NCBI RefSeq assembly: GCF_014356525.2
Contig: NC_052507.1
Coordinates: 55,958,347-56,022,346 of the forward strand
Source of the DNA: Nilaparvata lugens
Lineage: Eukaryota; Arthropoda; Insecta; Hemiptera; Delphacidae
Reading direction: 5' to 3'
DNA length: 64,000 bases
The notes beneath the pieces are model-generated. The model was not told the DNA's origin. It searched no databases and worked only from the letters and a program-made list of their open reading frames with translations. Numbering within the stretch: the stretch's first letter is position 1; each line of letters begins with the position of its first letter. A program made the translations under genes and the position numbers. Shown piece after piece: positions 56,650 through 64,000 of this stretch.

Positions 56650-56688
56650 TATATAAGCGGCGGTCATTGGATTTGCCAGCTTCATTCG
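56650..56688 (+). promoter_or_regulatory. Core promoter of the 128-aa ORF, unit 2
   Basis: Same TATATAA (56650-56656) and TTCATTC (A at 56684) as in unit 1. Confidence 0.6.
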
Positions 56689-56729
56689 ACCACTAGTCAC
56701 GTTTCACACATATCCTCGCTATCATCATC

Positions 56730-57116
56730 ATGGAGTCCACACGTGAGCAGTACATCCTTCCGGATACACCTCCTCAACAAGAACCATCATTCCCATCTTA
56801 CTGGGCAGCGCAAGCTGCGCGGAAGAAGAAGATTCCTTCTACCAGTGCTGCTCCCCCTGCTGCTGTCGCTGCTGCATCCGACCCCGAGGAGTCGCCCCTG
56901 AAGAGACGTGGAGTCTTCGTGGAGAGAGGGATGAGCAGCGATGAGTTCATTATACCAGACACACCACCATCTCATCTAGGATGGGCACCGAAGCGTGTGC
57001 CACTAACAACAATTACCACCAACAGGCAGCAGGGGAAGAGAAAACTGCAATTTCTGGAGGAAGAGGAGGAAACCAACTTCGTACCCTCAAAGGTTAGTTA
57101 TTTCAAATATTATTAA
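56730..57116 (+). CDS. IPDTPP-motif protein, second copy
   Basis: Encodes the same 128 aa as 55338-55724, with only silent differences. Its splice donor is also preserved, so either copy could be spliced to the exon at 58772. Identity of the protein despite noncoding differences means the duplication is young. Confidence 0.6.
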   Translation: MESTREQYILPDTPPQQEPSFPSYWAAQAARKKKIPSTSAAPPAAVAAASDPEESPLKRRGVFVERGMSSDEFIIPDTPPSHLGWAPKRVPLTTITTNRQQGKRKLQFLEEEEETNFVPSKVSYFKYY

Positions 57117-57439
57117 CATGTAATGTGAACAGATAATTTTAAATCTTTATATGTTGTCATCCAAAAGCTTGCTAGTATCTGATAAATTTCTTACTGAGAA
57201 AAACTAATTTCCAATGTTCACATTACATGTACTCACATTGGAGTTATTGATGAATCTGATTTGAAAGACAATTTCTTGATAACGAATATAGGAACTTAAT
57301 TCAACTTTAGAGTTCAGTTAAGATGTATATTCGACTACATGAATATGATATATTCATTTGAATTGAGCATAAATTGTTTTATGAAATCAAGAAATATAAT
57401 TATTTGAAGTGATTAGGTTGAATGCATGCTACTATCTAA

Positions 57440-58500
57440 TAAGTGAGAAAAAACTAATTTCCAATAGATGTCTTTGTACAATGCACAATGTGATATTAAA
57501 TGATTAGAGTTCAGTTAAGATGTGTATAATTTTATTTTTGAACTGATCAAGCTTACTAGTAGTTCAGTCAAAAAATTGAATAAGATGAATATTTTGATTT
57601 CATTATTATGATGCTTACATATTATTTGCTATAATATTGAAGTGATGTGTTAAGAAAATTACTGATTTAGTTGATAGTTATATTGTGATATTAAATGATT
57701 AGAGTTCAGTTAAGATGTGTATAATGAATACTTTTTGAAATTGAACTGATCAAGCTTACTAGTAGTTCAGTCAAAAAATTGAATAAGATGAATATTTTGA
57801 TTCATTATTATGATGCTTACATATTATTTGCATTTTTTGCTATAATATTGAAGTGATGTGTTAAGAAAATTACTGATTTAGTTGATAGTTATATTGTGAT
57901 ATTAAATGATTAGAGTTCAGTTAAGATGTGTATAATTTTATTTTTGAACTGATCAACCTTACTAGTAGTTCAGTCAAAAAATTGAATAAGATGAATATTT
58001 TGATTTCATTATTATGATGCTTACATATTATTGCTATAATATTGAAGTGATGTGTTAAGAAAATTACTGATTTAGTTGATAGTTATATTGTGATATTAAT
58101 GATTAGAGTTCAGTTAAGATGTGTATAATTTTATTTTTGAACTGATCAAGCTTACTAGTAGTTCAGTCAAAAAATTGAATAAGATGAATATTTTGATTCA
58201 TTATTATGATGCTTACATATTATTGCTATAATATTGAAGTGATGTGTAAGAAAATTACTGATTAGTTGATAGTTATATTGTGATATTAATGATTAGAGTT
58301 CAGTTAAGATGTGTATAATGAATACTTTTTGAAATTGAACTGATCAACCTTACTAGTAGTTCAGTCAAAAAATTGAATAAGATGAATATTTTGATTTCAT
58401 TATTATGATGCTTACATATTATTTGCATTTTTTGCTATAATATTGAAGTGATGTGTTAAGAAAATTACTGATTCAGTTGATAGTTATTTGTTGCAATGAA
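57440..58500. repeat. About 200-bp minisatellite, five units
   Basis: Units start near 57490, 57689, 57896, 58088 and 58278 with GTGATATTAAATGATTAGAG and contain ACTGATCAAGCTTACTAGTA, TTCAGTCAAAAAATTGAATA and GAAGTGATGTGTTAAGAAAA. It would lie inside the inferred intron. Confidence 0.92.
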
Positions 58501-58583
58501 AGAGTTTGCTTATTAATTTGATTCACTATTGGATTCTGCAAGAAATATTATTTCAATAACTGATATTACTCACTTTGTGTAGA

Positions 58584-58716
58584 GAATGTCTTGTCAATCT
58601 GATGATATCAAGTTGAGATTATGACAATAATCTGTTGATCACAAGTAGAGAATGTCTTGTCAATCTGATGATATCAAGTTGAGATTATGACAATAATCTG
58701 TTGATCACAAGTAGTT
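58584..58716. repeat. 66-bp direct duplication
   Basis: GAATGTCTTGTCAATCTGAT to CTGTTGATCACAAGTAG occurs twice in tandem. Confidence 0.9.
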
Positions 58717-58777
58717 GATAATCTGAAACAAATTATAATAAAGTTACTAATCATAGATTTTCATTTAACAGAAACGT

Positions 58778-59158
58778 ATGTCTGAGAACACCTCCATGGC
58801 TCCGCTACTGGAGGAGGCAGCCGCGCGGGATGATGATGATGATGATGATGAGGACTTCATCGCACTCATCAATAAGCCATCACCAAAACCGTGGATGCCT
58901 CTCCGCGAGCTGGCGGAGGATGTTCCACATACTATCATCTCAGTGCGGGAGGAAACGAACCATCATGGCAGACGAATTATTTTGAAAATTAATATCGCTT
59001 CTACGAAGAAAATCTCTGAGGTATACCTGCCTCAGAGATTTTCTTCAATAATTTCACCTTGTAAAGTTGTTAAATTTAATTCTAAGTGTAAAAATTTAGG
59101 AATAGTAGTGAAGCATATAACCGCTACATGGAGCGACATTAAGATTGTTAAAATGTAA
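58778..59158 (+). CDS. 126-aa protein or second exon (possible OB-like C-terminal domain)
   Basis: ATG at 58778, preceded by the splice acceptor TTTCATTTAACAG|AAACGT in phase with the IPDTPP ORF. Acidic N-terminus (seven consecutive Asp near residue 18), then a folded-looking domain: KPWMPLRELAEDVPHTII, REETNHHGRRIILKINI, ISEVYLPQRFSSII. The last element resembles a VYLPKRF strand found in small insect transposon proteins that may bind single-stranded DNA; that link is from memory and weak. The stop codon lies inside a large hairpin. AATAAA follows at 59234. Confidence 0.55.
   Translation: MSENTSMAPLLEEAAARDDDDDDDEDFIALINKPSPKPWMPLRELAEDVPHTIISVREETNHHGRRIILKINIASTKKISEVYLPQRFSSIISPCKVVKFNSKCKNLGIVVKHITATWSDIKIVKM
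59004..59045. other. Perfect 17-bp hairpin inside the coding region
   Basis: GAAGAAAATCTCTGAGG (59004-59020) and CCTCAGAGATTTTCTTC (59029-59045) with an 8-nt loop. Confidence 0.8.
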
Positions 59159-59198
59159 CAATCTTATTCTCATAGCATGTAGCGGTTATATGCTTCAC
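59108..59198. terminator. Large double hairpin over the stop codon
   Basis: Outer arms of 23 bp, perfect: GTGAAGCATATAACCGCTAC+ATG (59108-59130) and its complement (59176-59198). Inner arms of 10 bp: AAGATTGTTA (59141-59150) and TAACAATCTT (59156-59165). The TAA stop is in the inner right arm. AATAAA is 36 nt downstream. Confidence 0.75.
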
Positions 59199-59327
59199 AA
59201 GTAGTATATAATGTAAATATTGTAGTGTTTGATAATAAATTGTAATATTGTTTTTAAAAAAATTGTTCTTAATTCTCACCTGTCAAAGAAGATGTAGAAT
59301 AGTACACTGTTCACGCAAGAATAGATC

Positions 59328-59402
59328 CTCTTGTAACCGAACACTCAATGAATGTAGAATAGTAATGCTCTTGTACAGTCAATGAGTGTTCGCTCACAAG
59401 AG
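59328..59402. other. Inverted repeat upstream of the membrane protein gene
   Basis: CTCTTGTAACCGAACACTCA (59328-59347) and TGAGTGTTCGCTCACAAGAG (59383-59402), 20-nt arms with two mismatches. Confidence 0.65.
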
Positions 59403-59525
59403 AAGCTATTTTATAGTTGATGCTGCGCGCGCACGCACATGCCAGTCTTGACCTTGTTGCGAGATTCTCCTCCATCTGTTTGCGCTATACACTCACTATA
59501 GATATTGCAATCTATTTTTATCAGT

Positions 59526-59990
59526 ATGCTTACAACACTTGAATGGAGAAGTTGTGCAATGAAGATAATCGTATGGAGAGTTTTATTTGTTCTTCTCTTT
59601 ATAATATGTTGTGTGAATATGCTATTACTTTTCCATATTGCTTTGAAAAAATATGATTCAATGCAAAATGATAGTAAGAGAATATTGGAATCTATACAAA
59701 ATGTACGAAATAAGATTAGGGATTTGGAAACACCTCAATTGATGCAGGAATCACTGCTAGTAAGAAATCATACATTATCTTATATCAAATCATGTGTCAA
59801 TTCATCAGATGCTTCTCTCGATGTTAGTCTAAGACATTGGTATAGATTTATGATTGATGAACGTTCAATTCTTTGCAATTTCTACAAAACTTACAACATA
59901 CTTAACAAGTGTGTTAATAAGACACATCATGATGATAGAAAATTGTATTCCCTATTGATTAAAACATACCAACTTTGTAGTAATATATAA
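59526..59990 (+). CDS. Small type II membrane protein, unknown
   Basis: 154 aa from ATG at 59526 (an internal ATG at 59559 directly before the hydrophobic segment is an alternative). One transmembrane helix at about residues 14-38 (VWRVLFVLLFIICCVNMLLLFH), a short coiled coil (YDSMQNDSKRILESIQNVRNKI), then a 90-residue domain with four spaced cysteines (SCVNSS, LCNFYK, KCVNKT, LCSNI) and possible N-glycosylation sites (NHTLS, NSSD, NKTH). The topology suggests a secreted or lumenal cysteine-bonded domain. No family recognised. It lies just upstream of the capsid genes. Confidence 0.6.
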   Translation: MLTTLEWRSCAMKIIVWRVLFVLLFIICCVNMLLLFHIALKKYDSMQNDSKRILESIQNVRNKIRDLETPQLMQESLLVRNHTLSYIKSCVNSSDASLDVSLRHWYRFMIDERSILCNFYKTYNILNKCVNKTHHDDRKLYSLLIKTYQLCSNI

Positions 59991-60000
59991 AGCACATAGT

Positions 60001-60059
60001 GAGACAATTTCTTTGTCTCTCGATTGAGGTTAAGTGTTTGATTAATTAACCTCAGTCGA
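60001..60059. terminator. Two hairpins between the membrane protein and PLA2-core genes
   Basis: GAGACAA/TTGTCTC (60001-60019) and TCGATTGAGGTTAA/TTAACCTCAGTCGA (60020-60033 and 60046-60059, one mismatch). Confidence 0.55.
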
Positions 60060-60091
60060 TGTTCAACTATTGAGTTGAAAGGTAATGAAAA

Positions 60092-60775
60092 ATGGTATGT
60101 AGAAGAAAGTTATCTTCTAGGAAACGAGGTAAAGGAATCTTGAGTTCGGCTAGCAAAATTGTCAAAGGTATAGCGGGTACTGCGGGGGACATTACATCAA
60201 CTATTATAAATAAATTAATAAACGCATCACCTGAAATTCACCTCCCGGGGGGCTACCAGTGGTGTGGCCCTGGCACCAAGGTTAATGAAAGGTTAAAGAG
60301 GGGGGATCAAGGTATAAATTCATTAGATAGAGCCTGTAAGGTACATGATATAGCATACACTCAAAATAGTGATAATAAGTCGCGAGCGATTGCAGACAGA
60401 GCTCTTGCAAACACAGCATGGGAAATATTCAAGAATCCAAAATCATCTCTAAGTGAAAGAGCACTTAGTTATCTTGTAACAAACGTGATGAAAGCTAAAG
60501 CAGCGTTTGGCGGTGGATTGAGAAAGAAGAAGAAGAAGAAGAGCACAAGTGTTGGGAAAACTCATAGCAGCTCGATAAGGAAAAAAGCTATTGCTCAGTT
60601 GAAACAGCATATTGCAGGTAGAGGTTACTATTTGAAACCGTACCCTCCAATCTCGAGTGGTGGTCGTATTTTGATTGGGCCCAACCCCACATCCTCCTCA
60701 CCATATGGTGTAAGTTTATTCCCAAAGAAAAAAAGAGTTAAAAAACGTAGAAAGACAAAGAAGGTGAAAAAATGA
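60092..60775 (+). CDS. PLA2-domain/basic core fusion protein
   Basis: 227 aa. A basic N-terminus (RRKLSSRKRGKG) leads to an amphipathic helix. A parvovirus-VP1-type phospholipase A2 domain follows (about residues 45-100): GGYQWCGPGTKV calcium loop and ACKVHDIAY catalytic His-Asp. Next come the KAKAAFGGGLRKKKKKK junction and a Lys/Arg-rich tail (FPKKKRVKKRRKTKK) like adenovirus core proteins, with GRGYYLKPYPP and ISSGGRILIGPNP between. The AFGGG and GRG/SGG sites could be cut by the adjacent protease. Inferred role: DNA condensation and membrane breach at entry. Its stop overlaps the protease ATG (ATGA). Copy A has a diverged version. Confidence 0.88.
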   Translation: MVCRRKLSSRKRGKGILSSASKIVKGIAGTAGDITSTIINKLINASPEIHLPGGYQWCGPGTKVNERLKRGDQGINSLDRACKVHDIAYTQNSDNKSRAIADRALANTAWEIFKNPKSSLSERALSYLVTNVMKAKAAFGGGLRKKKKKKSTSVGKTHSSSIRKKAIAQLKQHIAGRGYYLKPYPPISSGGRILIGPNPTSSSPYGVSLFPKKKRVKKRRKTKKVKK

Positions 60776-61134
60776 ATATCGATGGTGAATTGTCCAATCA
60801 CGATCTAATAAAATGGTGTAAATTATTACAAATTCCCCTACGAGGTGTATACATGATAGATACATTACCTAATAAAATTCTAAAAAATGAGAATTGTATT
60901 GTTAATTTAGACACTCAATCCGGACATGGTACACACTGGGTTGGTTATAAGAAACGAGGATCAAATGTTTACTATTTTGATCCAATTGGTAATTTACAAC
61001 CACCTTATGAATTGAATAAATATTGGAAAAAAGAAACAGGTGTAAATATTTTTTACAATGTTGAGCACATGCAACCATTACATACAAATATATGTGGACA
61101 CCTTATGCTCTTGTTTTTTGCGAACCAGTTGTAA
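60772..61134 (+). CDS. Adenain-like cysteine protease
   Basis: 120 aa. The catalytic His is in SGHGTHWVGYKK, the Asp in YYFDPIGNLQPP and the Cys in NICGHLMLLFF, the order used by the adenovirus maturation protease family (C5). It is shorter than adenovirus adenain (about 200 aa), as usual in Polintons. It would cleave capsid and core precursors. It overlaps the PLA2-core stop by 4 nt and ends 28 nt before the penton ATG. Confidence 0.9.
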   Translation: MNIDGELSNHDLIKWCKLLQIPLRGVYMIDTLPNKILKNENCIVNLDTQSGHGTHWVGYKKRGSNVYYFDPIGNLQPPYELNKYWKKETGVNIFYNVEHMQPLHTNICGHLMLLFFANQL

Positions 61135-61162
61135 TCCAGTATTTGTACCGAAAACATATAAG

Positions 61163-61852
61163 ATGGTTGTTATTACATTACGATCTAGATCAAGTGATCT
61201 CTATGAACATTTACAAGAAATTCTCGATTTGGATAAAAATAAAGAATGGGAAATTGGATTGATTAATTTCTGTACTTACAATAGCATTGCAAATGTTATA
61301 AAAGGTAAAAATTCTAGCTTCAAATATGGTGATAAATTAATTGATCTTGATACGGGTGCATATGAAGTTGATGACATTATATTAGCTTTAAAGAGTAAAT
61401 TGAATAGTGACGAAAAGAAACTTAATATAAGAGCTAACACGAATACTATGAAGCTCGAAATTCGTTCTGATAAGCCTATTGACTTTACATCATCTACTTC
61501 AATAGGAAAAATGCTTGGTTTTGATAATGTTATATTACAACCGAATAAATGGTATTATTCTCAGCATTTAGTTAGCATAACAAATATTAACTCTATTGTA
61601 GTTGAGTGCAATATAGCCTGTGGGAGTTACTCCGATGGCAAACAGAAACATATTATATACGAGTTCTCACCTAGAGTACCTAGCGGGTATTTGATAAATG
61701 AAACGCCTAATCCGATAATCTATATGCCTTTAAACACACATAGAATTCAAAGCATTAATGTAAAGGTAACCGATCAAGAAGGATCGTTTATTGATTTCCG
61801 AGGAGATATAATTACAATTAGACTTCACATTCGTGAAAAACAAAGAACTTGA
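61163..61852 (+). CDS. Penton (minor capsid) protein
   Basis: 229 aa from ATG at 61163 (MVVITLRSRS); the frame is open further upstream but overlaps the protease. It is a single jelly-roll vertex protein by family and by position between protease and hexon. Segments conserved with copy A are YEVDDIILALKSKL, NSIVVECNIACGSYSDG, HIIYEFSPRVPSGY, IYMPLNTHRIQSI and FRGDIITIRLHIRE. The 58-aa ORF starts 1 nt after the stop. Confidence 0.82.
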   Translation: MVVITLRSRSSDLYEHLQEILDLDKNKEWEIGLINFCTYNSIANVIKGKNSSFKYGDKLIDLDTGAYEVDDIILALKSKLNSDEKKLNIRANTNTMKLEIRSDKPIDFTSSTSIGKMLGFDNVILQPNKWYYSQHLVSITNINSIVVECNIACGSYSDGKQKHIIYEFSPRVPSGYLINETPNPIIYMPLNTHRIQSINVKVTDQEGSFIDFRGDIITIRLHIREKQRT

Positions 61853-61853
61853 A

Positions 61854-62030
61854 ATGGGATTCCTCGTTTTCAAACCTCGCACTAGCATTTGCTCACAGAA
61901 GCTCATTAGAGACTCGAACGTGATAGAGTCAACACCTAAAAAGCTACGTGCTATATCAGCGAAAAGCGCGAGAATATTGGAAAAGTTGGGATTTATAGTA
62001 GATTGGCGTCATGTACGGCGCAGCAATTAG
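61854..62030 (+). CDS. 58-aa basic protein between penton and hexon
   Basis: ATG at 61854, starts MGFLVFKPRTS. The conserved core ESTPKKLRAISAKSARILEK then LGFIVDW matches the copy A peptide in the same location. Basic, with no cysteine pair or membrane segment. It overlaps the hexon start by 20 nt. Its conservation between two diverged lineages shows it is real. Possibly a small virion or core peptide; function unknown. Confidence 0.75.
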   Translation: MGFLVFKPRTSICSQKLIRDSNVIESTPKKLRAISAKSARILEKLGFIVDWRHVRRSN

Positions 62031-63243
62031 TGAAATTCTCGATGTTGAATCTCAACTCGAGTTCTATAATGATATTACTAAATTTCAGTTCCATACTCAT
62101 ACAGTATATTCGGGTCAAGAAATTAAACCCTCAGATGAAGCTCGCATCCATGTGGCTTCTATGGATCAGTACAGCCTTCCATGCAAATCATTTATATTTA
62201 TTGAGGGGGAGGTGAAGTGTACAAAACCAGCTGCGAAGGCTGGGGATGCTCCGATAGAAGCTAAGTATATATTATCCAGTAACCTCATTGGAAATCTCTT
62301 TGATGAAATTCGATATGAATTGGCTGGGCAACAAATTTCTAAATCAAGACTAATTGGATTAACATCAACAATTAAAGCTATACTAGTGAAAAATATGTTT
62401 GATAAGAACACATATCACTTGGCCGGGTTTGACAGAGCAGGATATACACTGAAAGATAATAAGTTTACATTCTGTGTACCTCTTAAATTAGTTTTACCAT
62501 TTTTTGAAGACTTTCAAAGAATAATTTTAAACTTGAAACAAGAACTTGTATTATTAAGATCGCCAACAGATCTCAATTGCATCGAGTCTACAGAAGCAAC
62601 AAACGTTAATATAAAAATAACGAAGCTTCAATGGAGAATTCCCTATATTACTTTAGAAGATCATGTGAGGTTGAAATTTTTGAGATTGCTCGATGCTGAT
62701 ACACCGCTGAAGCTGAGCTTTCGTCATTGGGAGATTTCAGAATTACCAAATTTACAAAATAGCACTGTTCATTCTTGGGCAGTAAAAACCGCATCCCATC
62801 TCGACACACCAAAGTATGTTGTTTTAGCGTTTCAAACAGATCGTAAGAATAAAATTAATAAATCAATCTCGGAATTTGATAGTTGTAATCTTCAAAATGC
62901 AAAGGTCTACTTGAACTCTGACTATTTTCCTTATGAAAACCTCCTTGGTAAACAAGAATTGATGTACCGTATGTTTTTGGATTTTCCCTCGGCGTACTAT
63001 AACCATAGTATCAATACTGAGCTTGGAACAGAGATTGATTTTGACACATTTTGTACTAAAACACCCCTGATTGTAATTGACTGTTCACATCAATCTTCTC
63101 ATTTGAAATCCTCCACAGATATTAGAATAGATATGGAATTTAAGGAAGCTGTACCTCCAAATACTTCCGCTTATTGCATTTTAATCAGTGATCGTATCAT
63201 GGAGTACACTCCCCTTACTTCCATGGTGAAGGAAGTTCAGTAA
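62011..63243 (+). CDS. Hexon (major capsid protein, double jelly-roll)
   Basis: 410 aa, ATG at 62011. N-terminal ITKFQFHTHTVYSGQEI is shared with copy A, and the C-terminal third has VYLNSDYFPYENLLGKQELM, FDFP-type FLDFPSAYYNHS and SDRIMEYTPLTSMVKEVQ. The length is short of the 450-600 aa common for Polinton hexons but contains both expected halves (RIPYITLEDHVRLKFL near residue 210 marks the linker). It would form the trimeric capsomers. It is the last of the tightly packed late genes before a new promoter at 63264. Confidence 0.85.
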   Translation: MYGAAISEILDVESQLEFYNDITKFQFHTHTVYSGQEIKPSDEARIHVASMDQYSLPCKSFIFIEGEVKCTKPAAKAGDAPIEAKYILSSNLIGNLFDEIRYELAGQQISKSRLIGLTSTIKAILVKNMFDKNTYHLAGFDRAGYTLKDNKFTFCVPLKLVLPFFEDFQRIILNLKQELVLLRSPTDLNCIESTEATNVNIKITKLQWRIPYITLEDHVRLKFLRLLDADTPLKLSFRHWEISELPNLQNSTVHSWAVKTASHLDTPKYVVLAFQTDRKNKINKSISEFDSCNLQNAKVYLNSDYFPYENLLGKQELMYRMFLDFPSAYYNHSINTELGTEIDFDTFCTKTPLIVIDCSHQSSHLKSSTDIRIDMEFKEAVPPNTSAYCILISDRIMEYTPLTSMVKEVQ

Positions 63244-63263
63244 TTTCTCGATAGAGCACAAGC

Positions 63264-63300
63264 TATATAAGTATTGCATTTTTCAAATTTTACTCATTTG
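63264..63300 (+). promoter_or_regulatory. Core promoter of the last ORF
   Basis: TATATAA (63264-63270) and TCATT with A at 63296, 32 bp apart, matching the layout at 54112 and 55258. Confidence 0.55.
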
Positions 63301-63331
63301 AGGTTTTAGCTTTGATCGGTTAACATCTAGA

Positions 63332-64000
63332 ATGTCTTCTAATTCTGAGAAGAAAACACGCTCTATCGGGATACAGTGCGATCTTGATAAAGAAGACAGC
63401 ATCTACTATGACTCAAGATGTAGTACACCTATAATGTCTTATAATTCTGAGAAGAAAACACAATCTATTGACACGCAGTGTGATCTTGACACGCAGTGTG
63501 ATCTTGACACCGAACAAGACTTCTTCTACTATCACTCAAGATGTAGTACACCTAAACCACAGGAGGAGAATGGAGGAGGAGGAGGAGGAGGAGGAGGAGA
63601 AGGAGGAGGAGAAAGGAGGACAAAGGAGGAGGACAAAACAGCACAAGAGGAGGAATCCTCCTGTAAAAAATTTGCAACAGTCGACATGCATTGGTTCAAG
63701 GGAACTTCTAATCAAATTATCGTGAAAGAAATCGGAATCGTAGATCAGCTAAATAGCTTTGTTGTGTTACATTTCAAGTCGCCATTTGCAAAGTCGGAAT
63801 TGAATGCTAAATTGCGTAAGCAAGTAACATGGGCTGAGAACAATTATCACAAAATACGCTGGGAAGATGGTAATTTTATTTATACAGACGAATTATTGAT
63901 ATCTTATCTTGAAGGATATGATAAAATCTACACAAAAGGTACAGAGAAAGCTAAGTTTCTTAGAAGGTTACACAAAAACGTATGTTGTTTACCGGATGAA
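63332..64000 (+). CDS. Partial ORF with Cys-containing repeats and a C-terminal unknown domain
   Basis: ATG at 63332 and open for 223 codons to the window edge. The N-terminus has an imperfect duplication: NSEKKTRSIGIQCDLD...YYDSRCSTP followed by NSEKKTQSIDTQCDLD...YYHSRCSTP, with QCDLD repeated once more. A Gly/Glu tract (GGA/GGAGGA repeat in DNA) links to a folded region: FATVDMHWFK, QIIVKEIGIVDQLNSFVVLH, WAENNYHKIRWEDGNFIY, KIYTKGTEKAKFLRRL. This recalls an uncharacterised nuclease-like (RNase H-fold exonuclease) domain seen in many invertebrate proteins; the match is from memory and should be tested. The 3' end is outside the window. Confidence 0.6.
   Translation, partial: MSSNSEKKTRSIGIQCDLDKEDSIYYDSRCSTPIMSYNSEKKTQSIDTQCDLDTQCDLDTEQDFFYYHSRCSTPKPQEENGGGGGGGGGEGGGERRTKEEDKTAQEEESSCKKFATVDMHWFKGTSNQIIVKEIGIVDQLNSFVVLHFKSPFAKSELNAKLRKQVTWAENNYHKIRWEDGNFIYTDELLISYLEGYDKIYTKGTEKAKFLRRLHKNVCCLPDE

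Larger units (their letters stand above)
56053..57435 (+). repeat. 1.39-kb tandem duplication, unit 2
   Basis: Starts ACTATATAAAAAGATGAGC and repeats the BIR gene tail (now an orphan fragment ending CTCTGTTGTAATCG), promoter, 128-aa ORF and 3' noncoding sequence. Confidence 0.92.
46360..64000 (+). mobile_element. Adintovirus/Polinton copy B, near-intact, right end outside window
   Basis: It carries protein-primed PolB, retroviral-type integrase, A32/FtsK-type packaging ATPase, adenain-like protease, penton and double jelly-roll hexon. This is the defining set of Polinton/Maverick elements and of Adintoviridae. Two blocks diverge from a 130-bp centre (54049/54181): replication and integration genes leftward, morphogenesis genes rightward. 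Only the integrase is broken. More than 17.6 kb is present. The left limit is somewhere in 45.4-46.3 kb. Base composition is similar to the surroundings. It could be a young endogenous insertion or a recently active virus. Confidence 0.92.

Overview
This window looks like a piece of an insect nuclear genome, most likely hemipteran and possibly a planthopper-type genome (an inference). It is AT-rich, almost devoid of host exons and packed with transposons. It carries short interstitial TTAGG tracts (the canonical insect telomere motif), Helitron and MITE insertions, and two protein-primed virus-like elements of the Polinton/adintovirus type that are common in arthropod genomes. I found no bacterial-style operons, tRNA, rRNA or CRISPR. 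The only host-like coding piece is one lipase-type exon near 18.7 kb.

Layout. 0-5.4 kb: a broken retroelement ORF, a TTAA-flanked piggyBac-like foldback and a short Helitron. 5.4-13.8 kb: a young LTR retrotransposon on the minus strand with unusually long (2.7 kb) LTRs. It encodes Gag and an aspartic-protease-like protein but no reverse transcriptase, and its LTRs hold an array of small stem-loops with a shared loop motif. 13.8-29.4 kb: noncoding DNA with satellites, a large GT microsatellite, Helitrons, a Harbinger-like MITE, a perfect 73-bp-arm palindrome and a foldback element. 29.4-35.5 kb: a non-LTR retrotransposon on the minus strand (ORF1 intact, ORF2 broken). A broken RNA-virus-like superfamily 1 helicase segment lies, in the same orientation, exactly between its ORF1 and ORF2. 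35.5-39.5 kb: noncoding repeats.

39.5-45.0 kb: a degraded, internally deleted adintovirus-like element (copy A) bounded by inverted repeats that contain TATA-initiator promoter modules. 45.4-64.0 kb, running off the window: a second, near-intact adintovirus/Polinton (copy B) of a different lineage. Its minus-strand block holds a fibre-like coiled-coil protein, a DUF8207-like protein, the packaging ATPase, an integrase with one frameshift and protein-primed DNA polymerase B. Its plus-strand block holds a BIR/IAP-like gene, a duplicated 1.39 kb cassette, a small acidic protein that is probably spliced, a membrane protein, a PLA2-core fusion, an adenain-like protease, penton, a 58-aa protein, hexon and a partial ORF at the window edge.

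How the genes fit together. PolB replicates the linear element, the retroviral-type integrase inserts it, and hexon, penton, ATPase and protease build and mature a capsid. The PLA2-core protein would help entry and DNA condensation, and the BIR protein would block apoptosis. Tight late-gene packing, a recurring TATA box about 32-34 bp ahead of an initiator, and intergenic hairpins are visible in copy B. Many open frames in this track begin with non-ATG codons; starts given here are the first in-frame ATG where one is credible.
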